A DNA stretch of 11,725 nucleotides, from the NCBI GenBank assembly GCA_030637805.1, contig DAOWFV010000016.1, forward strand, positions 1 through 11,725. The letters run 5' to 3'. The DNA is from Acidobacteriota bacterium. GTDB lineage: Bacteria; Acidobacteriota; Thermoanaerobaculia; Thermoanaerobaculales; Sulfomarinibacteraceae. The notes under the pieces were generated by a model. It ran no database searches and was not told the origin of the DNA. It was given only the letters and a program-made list of their open reading frames with translations. A program made the translations under genes and the position numbers. Below, piece by piece: positions 1-5,775 of this stretch (position 1 is the stretch's first letter; every line of letters starts with the position of its first letter).

Positions 1-217
1 CATAGGCCATTATCTTGCACACGATGGGGCGCGAGGTGGCGGCAACCTCGACCAGGTCCAAGCCCTTGTCCCTGTCGAGTTTGAGAGCCTCGTCGACCGG
101 TAGGACGCCGACCTGCTCACCTTATTCGTCGATCAAGCGGACCGGCGAAAGTCGAATTCGTTCGTTGATGCGCACCTGCGGCGCTTCAGGGTCGTCACGA
201 AACGCAAATTTTCGGAT
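1..217 (-). pseudogene. infC: Translation initiation factor IF-3, 5' part, interrupted by an in-frame stop; runs off the window
   Basis: IF-3 binds the 30S subunit and enforces start-codon and initiator-tRNA selection. Reading leftward, the frame gives IRKFAFRDDPEAPQVRINER, then IRLSPVRLIDE, a TAA stop at 124-122, and in the same frame GEQVGVLPVDEALKLD, GLDLVEVAATSRPIVCKIMA up to the window edge. This is the IF-3 N-terminal domain (RINERIR, VRLID-EGEQ-GV, GLDLVEVA, RP-VCKIM-Y) with one sense codon, normally E, N or similar, replaced by TAA. RPIVCKIMAY also departs from the usual RPPVCKIMDY. The best start is ATC at 217-215, six bases after AGGGAGG; GTG at 223-221 is in frame but touches the Shine-Dalgarno. 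Non-AUG starts (AUU, AUC, AUA) are a known IF-3 hallmark. The stop may be a point mutation in a decaying copy, an assembly error, or a real split leaving only the C-domain. TAA ends birA and the glutamate dehydrogenase gene here, so code reassignment is unlikely. Confidence 0.75.
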
Positions 218-223
218 GGTCAC

Positions 224-230
224 CCTCCCT
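224..230 (-). promoter_or_regulatory. Ribosome binding site AGGGAGG of infC
   Basis: The minus strand reads AGGGAGG, then GTGACC, then ATC. The six-base spacing favours the ATC codon at 217-215 over the GTG at 223-221, which would have no spacer at all. A TATACT hexamer further upstream (296-291) could be a -10 box, but no convincing -35 box lies at the right distance. Confidence 0.6.
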
Positions 231-259
231 TTGTTCGCCTTATCTCATTAACGTTCGCC

Positions 260-274
260 ACCGCCTTCGGCGGT
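260..274 (-). other. GC-rich hairpin between the antiporter gene and infC
   Basis: ACCGCC, loop TTC, GGCGGT makes a perfect 6-bp stem. It lies about 65 bases past the antiporter stop and about 40 bases before the infC start, both on the minus strand. There is no following T-run, so it is a weak terminator at best. It could instead be a leader structure of infC. Confidence 0.3.
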
Positions 275-338
275 CGCCGACACATCCCAGAGTATAACCC
301 AAGACAAGGGATTCTCTTGCTTTTCCACCACACCCCGA

Positions 339-1985
339 TCATCTACGGGAAGCCGCCACCGGTCGCCCCACCAACCGCGTCCAGACTCCGATCACCACAC
401 CCCCCACGATCAGCAGAATCCACGGCGGGACCCCCAGCCAAGCCTGCGGCAAATAACCAGCTCCCAGCGCCACCCCCGCCGCGAGCAGGGCGTACGGGAG
501 CTGGGTACGCACGTGATCCACGTGATCGCAACCGGAGGCCATCGAAGAGAGGATGGTGGTGTCCGAGATTGGCGAGCAGTGATCGCCGAAGACCGAGCCG
601 CCGAGGATCGCTGCCACGGTGGCGGCCAGGATCGTGGGATCCCCCGAAGCCGCCTCGAGCGCCCAGGGCACTGCCAGCGGAGTGAGGATGGCCATGGTGC
701 CCCATGAGGTACCGGTGGCGAAGGAGACCGCGGCGGCCACCAAAAACACCGCCATCGGGAGGAAGGCCGGAGGCAAGCTGGGCCCCACCGCCGACTTGAG
801 GAAGTCAGCGGTGGCGAGATCTGTACATACCTGCCCCAGTGACCAGGCCAGAGTCAACACCACGAAGGCCATGAACATGCTCTTGAAGCCGTCGACGGTC
901 GCCGCCACCGCCTGTCGAATGTCGAGGATCCCCTGCCCAACCGCCAACAGGATCGCCGCGATGAGCCCGATCAGGCTCGCCCACAGGAGCACTGTGAAGG
1001 AGTCGGACGCGCCGATAATGCGGCTCAGGGAAAGGTTGGACTCACCCGCAGCAAGAAGGCTGGCGCGGCCGGTCTGGTAGAGCCCACCGAGAGTCACAGC
1101 CACCACCAGGGCCACCGGCACGGCGGCGTTCCACCAGCGGCACGGCGCCCCCTCCTCGGGTGCTAAACCACTCGACTCGTAGTCAGCGAGGGGTTGCGCG
1201 GTGGCTGCAAGCAGCTCCCCGGCCCGTGCCCTGCGTTCGGCCTGCAACATCGGTCCCCAGTCCCGGCTCGAGACAGTAATCGCGAAGGTCGTTGCAAGAG
1301 CGAAGAAAGGGTAAAAGGCATAGGGGATCGAGGCGAGGAAGACCGAGAACGGGTTGAGGTCGGACCCGGCCTTCGACAAGGCGTCACCAACCAGCGACAC
1401 CTCGTATCCGATCCAGGTGGACACCAGCGCCACACAGGCCACCGGTGCGGCGGTCGAGTCCACCAGGAAGGCCAGCTTCTCGCGACTCACGCGGTGGCGA
1501 TCCGTGACCGGGCGCATCGTGTTGCCGACGATGAGGGTATTTGAGTAGTCGTCGAAGAAGATCAACACACCCATCAGCCAGGTCACAACCTGCGCCCGTC
1601 GCGGCGTCGTAGCAAGGGGTTCGAGGGCGCGGACCACGCCGAGGGCGCCTCCGCTGCGGCTGATCACACCCACCATCCCCCCGAGCAGCATCGAAAAAAT
1701 GATGATGCTGACATGGTCGGGGTCGCTCAGTGCATCGCGGACGTTGGTGTCGATGAGGCGCAGGAACCCCGCGGCTGGATTGCCGCCGGCGATCATCGTG
1801 GTCCCCATCCACACCCCAACCACCAAGGCGACCAGCACGTCGCGGAACACAAGGGCGAGGGTGATGGCCACCAACGGAGGCAGCAAGCTCCACCAAGCGC
1901 CGTTCGCGCTCTCCTTGTCGGGCAGCAAGGCCATAACGGCCATCACTACGAGCACGGTTCCGCCGGTCTTCATCCACGGGCGCAC
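339..1985 (-). CDS. nhaC: NhaC-family Na+/H+ antiporter
   Basis: Inner-membrane secondary transporter expected to exchange cytoplasmic Na+ for protons in sodium and pH homeostasis. The 548-residue protein is strongly hydrophobic, with roughly a dozen membrane segments from about residue 8 to 540. It carries the motifs of the NhaC/YuiF/MleN group: FFDDYSNTLIVGNTMRPVTD (143-162), DSTAAPVA followed by STWIGYE (176-195), ATGTSWGTMAILTPLAVP (423-440) and GGSVFGDHCSPISDTT (462-477). A hydrophilic loop (about 240-285) separates the two halves. The longest start is GTG at 1985; ATG at 1973 (MKTGG) is equally possible, and neither has a clear Shine-Dalgarno. Substrate cannot be fixed from sequence, since relatives include malate/lactate antiporters of the MleN type. 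It stands alone, between infC and a repeat array. Confidence 0.93.
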   Translation of the reverse strand: MRPWMKTGGTVLVVMAVMALLPDKESANGAWWSLLPPLVAITLALVFRDVLVALVVGVWMGTTMIAGGNPAAGFLRLIDTNVRDALSDPDHVSIIIFSMLLGGMVGVISRSGGALGVVRALEPLATTPRRAQVVTWLMGVLIFFDDYSNTLIVGNTMRPVTDRHRVSREKLAFLVDSTAAPVACVALVSTWIGYEVSLVGDALSKAGSDLNPFSVFLASIPYAFYPFFALATTFAITVSSRDWGPMLQAERRARAGELLAATAQPLADYESSGLAPEEGAPCRWWNAAVPVALVVAVTLGGLYQTGRASLLAAGESNLSLSRIIGASDSFTVLLWASLIGLIAAILLAVGQGILDIRQAVAATVDGFKSMFMAFVVLTLAWSLGQVCTDLATADFLKSAVGPSLPPAFLPMAVFLVAAAVSFATGTSWGTMAILTPLAVPWALEAASGDPTILAATVAAILGGSVFGDHCSPISDTTILSSMASGCDHVDHVRTQLPYALLAAGVALGAGYLPQAWLGVPPWILLIVGGVVIGVWTRLVGRPVAASRR

Positions 1986-2009
1986 GGCGGGAGGGTAGCA
2001 CGGAGGGGG

Positions 2010-2048
2010 AATTAGGAATTAGGATTAGGAATTAGGATTAGGAATTAT
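2010..2048. repeat. Short tandem array of ATTAGGA/TTAGGA units
   Basis: About six tandem units alternating GAATTAG (7 bases) and GATTAG (6 bases), immediately upstream of the antiporter start. It is AT-rich against a GC-rich background, with no open coding signal. It is close in style to the 7-base arrays elsewhere in the window but lacks their core. The 120 bases between it and the next array (2049-2167) hold nothing I recognise. Confidence 0.75.
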
Positions 2049-2167
2049 CGGCGCGCGGGGCAATCGAGGGTATTGAGGCCTGCTGCCCGCGATTACTCTC
2101 GCTCCAACGATCGGTCACGGCGTAGCGGGCGGCGCAAAGCCGGATGCAGGGCGCGGGGCGCACATCG

Positions 2168-2362
2168 CAGGTCTCAGGTCTCAGGTCTCAGGGCGAACAT
2201 CGCAAGTCGCACCAGAATCGTTGGTTGGGCTCCTGCTATGTCAAGCCTCTTCTGCAACTTTCGTAAGAATTTCAATCAAACCTGAAACCTGAGACCTGAA
2301 GCCTGTGAGACCTGAGACCTGAAGCCTGAGACCTGATTCAGCGAAAACCCAAAACAAAAACG
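2168..2362 (-). repeat. Composite heptamer element, copy E1 (reverse orientation)
   Basis: On the plus strand: three to four CAGGTCT units (2168-2191), the core (about 2201-2262) and an array of AACCTGA/GACCTGA/AGCCTGA units (2279-2336). The two arrays are inverted complements of each other. Read on the minus strand, the core gives CTTGACAT, CAGGA, CCA, then GTGCGAC, with the same spacing as E2 and E3: 28 bases from TTGACA to GCGACTT. Beyond the second array, 2341-2362 reads on the minus strand as T-rich seven-base units (TTTTGGG type) that match the outer edge of E2. The element lies between the divergent antiporter and recO genes. Confidence 0.75.
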
Positions 2363-2407
2363 AATACCTTCGTCGAGATCCGCCGACGCGCCCGGCTCCG
2401 ATAACAT

Positions 2408-3052
2408 GTGCAGGTGCTCCTTCTCGATGACGAAGCCCTGGTTCTCGATCACCACCCCTACCGCGACCGGCACCTGATTCTCGCGGTGCTCACCCGCCAC
2501 TCAGGTGTCCAGCGCGGCGTGCTCCGTCGTGCGCGGGGAGGCAAGGCGCCCCCTGCGGCTGCCGCCCAAATCCTGTCCCTGGTGCAGGTGAGCCTCTTTC
2601 AGCGCCCACACGCCGAGCTCGCCACCTTTCGACATCTCGACCTGGTGACCTCTTCGTACCCTCTCGCCGCCGAGCTGGGAAGATCGGCAGCCGGGGCGGT
2701 GGTGGCGGAGCTGCTCTTCACCTTCTGTCCCCCTGGTGAGCCTGCGGAGCGTAGTTTTCGGCTCGGCGTGGCCGCCCTCGAATCCCTGCTCGCCGGAACG
2801 AATCCAAATCTGGTGGTTGCCTACACCGAGTACTGGGTGCTTGCCCTTGGTGGCGTCCTGCCTTCCCCTGACGACATAGGGCCTTCCCAGACCGACGAAG
2901 AAGCTACGTTTCTTGCCGCCTGCCGCAGTCGTCCCATGGCAGAGGTCGCGGCCCCCGTGCCGTCGAGGGTCGCCCGCTGGCTGGACCGCCGTGTCCGCGA
3001 GGAGGCGGAGCGTCCCCTACGGGCCCTCGCCTTCCTGCGCCGGCACGTATGA
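2408..3052 (+). CDS. recO: DNA repair protein RecO
   Basis: RecO loads RecA onto SSB-coated single-stranded DNA with RecR and anneals strands in the RecFOR pathway. Residues 1-80 fit the RecO N-terminal OB fold: DEALVLDHHPYRDRHLILAV (8-27), then LTRHSGVQRGVLRRARGG (28-45), SLVQVSLFQR and a TFRHLDLV strand. Residues 85-214 form the helical C-terminal part, with GVAALESLLAG, YWVLALGGVLP and the closing RPLRALAFLRRHV, which matches the family's tail. The protein is 214 residues, slightly short for RecO. It lacks the paired Cys-x-x-Cys zinc site found in many members; only single cysteines remain near 107 and 172. The start is GTG at 2408; GTG at 2414 also fits, and no Shine-Dalgarno is visible. 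It has no same-strand neighbour close by. Confidence 0.82.
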   Translation: MQVLLLDDEALVLDHHPYRDRHLILAVLTRHSGVQRGVLRRARGGKAPPAAAAQILSLVQVSLFQRPHAELATFRHLDLVTSSYPLAAELGRSAAGAVVAELLFTFCPPGEPAERSFRLGVAALESLLAGTNPNLVVAYTEYWVLALGGVLPSPDDIGPSQTDEEATFLAACRSRPMAEVAAPVPSRVARWLDRRVREEAERPLRALAFLRRHV

Positions 3053-3123
3053 GGCCATCGTTGCGACCGCCGGCCCGCTGCCAGCCAGTACTTCTCACCG
3101 AGTGACTACTACGGACGGCGAAT

Positions 3124-3140
3124 CGCGGCGTCCCGCCGTG
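3124..3140 (+). terminator. GC hairpin about 70 bases after recO
   Basis: CGCGGCG, loop TCC, CGCCGTG forms a 7-bp stem including one G-T wobble. It lies 72 bases past the recO stop. There is no T-run, so factor-independent termination is doubtful. It may be part of the folded segment that follows. Confidence 0.3.
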
Positions 3141-3141
3141 C

Positions 3142-3203
3142 TTGTCGCAAATCGTGCTACTCGACGTAGAGCGACTACGACTGCGTCGCCCGATTCGCGA
3201 CAA
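3142..3203 (+). ncRNA. Possible folded RNA: three-way junction
   Basis: TTGTCGCAAATCG (3142-3154) pairs with CGATTCGCGACAA (3191-3203) at 12 of 13 positions. The 36 bases between hold two further hairpins: CTAC/GTAG (3157-3160 with 3166-3169) and GCGAC/GTCGC (3171-3175 with 3185-3189). Together these would make a three-way junction. It matches no RNA family I know. GC-rich DNA gives chance stems easily, so this is only a candidate. Confidence 0.25.
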
Positions 3204-3458
3204 ACCCGCCGACGGAAGCGGATGTGGCCGCAGCCGGGGATCGCCGGCGAGCGGCCACCCGCTTCTGGCGGTGGGTCACGGCGCCCGCCTTAGTCACGGC
3301 GCAGCCCATAGGGCGAGGCCGGGAGGGCGCCAGTAACCCAGCGGATACTTGCGCTGCGCCGTCCTCGCTACGAAACCCGGTGAGAAATACGGCTAGTCGC
3401 CGCCGGTCTCGACCCCAGAGATGGCAGTGGTGGAGCCTACTTCACAGCGACCGGCTCG

Positions 3459-3488
3459 TTGACAGATTCCGCGCCTCCATGGTTAAAT
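3459..3488 (+). promoter_or_regulatory. Sigma-70-type promoter candidate for the response regulator
   Basis: TTGACA (3459-3464), an 18-base spacer and TTAAAT (3483-3488). The -35 box is a perfect consensus. It would give a leader of about 105 bases before the response-regulator ATG at 3603. Confidence 0.45.
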
Positions 3489-3602
3489 CATGATAGTGGA
3501 CGACTTGCTGCCCTCGAGGACCGGGAGGCCGAGCACGCGGGTTGACGGTCGCATCGCGTAGGGACGGGGAGTGGTAGTTCGCTTTATGGAGCGGGGGTGC
3601 CC

Positions 3603-4889
3603 ATGAGTCGCACGATTTTGCTTGCCGATGACAGCCTCACCATCCAAAAGGTCGTCGAGCTGACCTTCGCGGATACCGACTACCAGGTAGTCGCGGTCTC
3701 GAGCGGTGACGAGCTTTTGCTCCAGCTACCCGAGTGCCGCCCGGATCTCGTGATCTGCGACGTGATCATGCCGGGCCGGGATGGGTATGACGTGTGCCAG
3801 GAGATCAAGTCCAATCCCGGCACCCTCCACCTCCCGTTGATCCTTCTCACGGGCACCTTCGAGCCCTTCGATCGCGACCGCGCATTGGCAGCAGGCTGCT
3901 CGGAGATCATCACCAAACCATTCGAGGCGAGAAAGCTGGTTGAGGCGGTCGAGCGCTTGGCAGGGAAGGAAGCGAGCGAGGCACAGCCGGATACTGCCGA
4001 ACCAGCCGCTATGGAGCATGAGGGTCAGTTGACCCCACCACCGCCCGCCGCCGCTCCCGACGCGCCGACCGATGTGGGATTCGGCACTCATCTCGCCGAT
4101 ACCGCAGCGCCTCCGGAAGGCCTCGGCGAGGAGATCGCCACCGACGCGCCGGAGGAGCTGGATTTCACCGCGAGCGGCTTCGCCGAGATGGAAGAGGCCG
4201 GCCGCCTCCAGCAGGAAGCCCGTTTCGAGGCCCCCGAAGAGGGTCTGGAATTCGAGCTCGGCGGCGAGCCCGAGGACGCCGGGGAGGTGTTGGTCGAACC
4301 GCCGGCGGTGGAAACATCGGCTGATACCGGGCCCCTCCCCGAGTCTCTGTCCGTGACACCTGAAGACCTTTCCATGGAAGATGTTGCGGAGGTGATGAGC
4401 GAGGCGAGCGGAGAGCCGTTCGGCGAATATCAGGAGTTTGAATCCGAGGAAGTGCCGGCCTCGCCGGAGGAAATCGAGGAAGTTTCTTTCGGCGCCTTCG
4501 ACGAAGTCGCGGAGTTACCGCCCGAGCCCGAAGACGATCCTCTGCGCAAGACGGCGCCCATCGAAGCCATGGCGGCGCTGTCAGGCGAGGAGGAAAGCTG
4601 GGAGGAAGCAACTCCCGAGGTCGAGGAGGCCCTCCCGACCGACGACACCTCCGAGATCGACACTCAGGACATCACTGAGGATGCAGCCCGGCTGGTAGAC
4701 GCGGGGGGGGATTCGCTGACCGACGAGGACGTCGACCGAATAGCACACCGGCTGCTCGAGCTCGCAAAGGATCGGATCGAGCATATTGCCTGGGATGTGA
4801 TCCCGGACATGGCGGAGCTCGTGGTCCGCGAGCGGGTGCGCGAAATCGAGGCCGAGGCGGGGGAAGAGCCGACCGAAACGGTGCAGTGA
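3603..4889 (+). CDS. Response regulator: receiver domain, long acidic linker, conserved C-terminal helix
   Basis: Cytoplasmic phospho-acceptor protein of a two-component system. Residues 1-120 are a complete CheY-like receiver: ILLADDS with acidic D9/D10, phosphorylation site D53 in VICDVIMPG, T83 in LLTGT and K105 in ITKPF. No DNA-binding or enzymatic output domain follows. Residues about 121-365 are an acidic, proline-rich, low-complexity stretch dominated by Glu, Asp, Ala and Pro, probably disordered. The C-terminus (about 370-420) becomes helical: DEDVDRIAHRLLELAKDRIE, then HIAWDVIPDMAELVVRERVR. I recall similar tails in receiver proteins of Acidobacteriota and myxobacteria, where function is unclear. 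The start is ATG at 3603; GTG at 3597 is in frame but the homologous N-terminus begins MSRTILLADDS. GGAG at 3588 is a distant Shine-Dalgarno. No kinase gene adjoins. birA follows after 87 bases. Confidence 0.9.
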   Translation: MSRTILLADDSLTIQKVVELTFADTDYQVVAVSSGDELLLQLPECRPDLVICDVIMPGRDGYDVCQEIKSNPGTLHLPLILLTGTFEPFDRDRALAAGCSEIITKPFEARKLVEAVERLAGKEASEAQPDTAEPAAMEHEGQLTPPPPAAAPDAPTDVGFGTHLADTAAPPEGLGEEIATDAPEELDFTASGFAEMEEAGRLQQEARFEAPEEGLEFELGGEPEDAGEVLVEPPAVETSADTGPLPESLSVTPEDLSMEDVAEVMSEASGEPFGEYQEFESEEVPASPEEIEEVSFGAFDEVAELPPEPEDDPLRKTAPIEAMAALSGEEESWEEATPEVEEALPTDDTSEIDTQDITEDAARLVDAGGDSLTDEDVDRIAHRLLELAKDRIEHIAWDVIPDMAELVVRERVREIEAEAGEEPTETVQ

Positions 4890-4976
4890 GGCCGCTGTCG
4901 CTGCTTGTCCGCACCCGCACAGGAATCTGATCGCACACAAATGCGTTCCCTCCATTAGCACAACGAGGGCTGAAAG

Positions 4977-5753
4977 GTGAACGAACGTCTTGAAAGACTC
5001 GCCGAGGATCTCCGGGGAACGGTGGAGAACCTCGTCCTGCTCGAGGCGGTGGACTCCACCCACGCCATGGCCAGGCGGCTTATCACCGATATGGATGAGG
5101 AGGACCAGAATCTCGGCGCCACCCTGATCCTCGCCGAACGTCAGTCACGCGGCGAGGGCCGTGGCGATCGGCGGTGGGAATCTCCAGGCGGCGGTCTCTT
5201 TCTCAGCTGGCTGGCTTCAGGAATCGAGGCGGAGACCGTCGCCCTCCTGCCCATCCTCGCCGCCTCGGCCGCCCACGGCGCCGTCACCCGGATCGGAATT
5301 TCGGACGCCCGCATCAAGTGGCCCAACGACATCCTCGTGGCTGGAAAGAAGCTGGCCGGCATTCTGGTCTTCGCCCGCCACGGAGAATCCAATTGGGTGA
5401 CCGTGGGCCTGGGCATCAACCTGCAGTCGGCCCCGGTCCTCGACCATCCCGAAGCCACGCCCGCCACATCGGTTGCCGAGCACCTTGGAGAGGGGGACCT
5501 CGATACCTGGCGCCATTCGCTGACCTGCACCTTTGTCAGAGAGCTCGACTCTTCCATCGACAACCCCGGGCCGGCGATCGAGGCGTGGCAGAGCCATCTC
5601 GTCCAACGCCCGGGAGATTCTATTCGAGTGCGCCTGGCCTCGGGCAAGGTCATCACCGGCTCCCTGATCGAGATCACCCCCGAGGGCTTCCTGCGAGTCC
5701 AGGAACCTGACGGCGAACGGATCGTCACCGGCGGCGACGTCATCGAGAGCTAA
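4977..5753 (+). CDS. birA: Biotin--[acetyl-CoA-carboxylase] ligase, class I
   Basis: Activates biotin with ATP to biotinyl-5'-AMP and transfers it to the biotin-carrier lysine of acetyl-CoA carboxylase and other carboxylases. Visible signatures: DSTHA (26-30), the biotinyl-AMP loop GEGRGDRRWESPGGGL (59-74), the biotin/ATP site RIKWPNDIL (112-120) with GKKLAGIL (123-130), and VGLGINL (143-149). Residues about 205-258 are the SH3-like C-terminal domain (GDSIRVRLASGKVITGSL, RVQEPDGERIVTGG). The 258 residues contain no N-terminal helix-turn-helix, so this is the class I, non-repressor form. The start is GTG at 4977, seven bases after GAGGG. It sits 87 bases after the response regulator with no clear promoter between them. 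Its stop is 22 bases from the converging dsbD stop. Confidence 0.95.
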   Translation: MNERLERLAEDLRGTVENLVLLEAVDSTHAMARRLITDMDEEDQNLGATLILAERQSRGEGRGDRRWESPGGGLFLSWLASGIEAETVALLPILAASAAHGAVTRIGISDARIKWPNDILVAGKKLAGILVFARHGESNWVTVGLGINLQSAPVLDHPEATPATSVAEHLGEGDLDTWRHSLTCTFVRELDSSIDNPGPAIEAWQSHLVQRPGDSIRVRLASGKVITGSLIEITPEGFLRVQEPDGERIVTGGDVIES

Positions 5754-5775
5754 CCCGGCTGAGGAAAAGCTGTTA

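Larger units (their letters stand above)
3053..3596. other. Long intergenic region without a recognisable gene
   Basis: The 544 bases between recO and the response regulator contain no reading frame with family-like features. I looked for tRNA, SRP RNA, tmRNA, 6S RNA and RNase P landmarks and saw none. The region does hold a hairpin at 3124-3140, an inverted repeat enclosing two smaller hairpins at 3142-3203, and a promoter-like pair at 3459-3488, each listed separately. Confidence 0.6.

Noticed and set aside
2913..3293. 126-codon open frame overlapping the end of recO
   Set aside because: Arg/Pro/Ser-rich composition typical of a shadow frame in GC-rich DNA; it overlaps recO in another frame and shows no motif.
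3053..3596. tRNA, SRP RNA or RNase P RNA in the gap after recO
   Set aside because: None of the conserved loops or sequence blocks of these RNAs could be found.
4890..4976. Terminator between the response regulator and birA
   Set aside because: No stable stem with a T-run is visible; the two genes may be co-transcribed.
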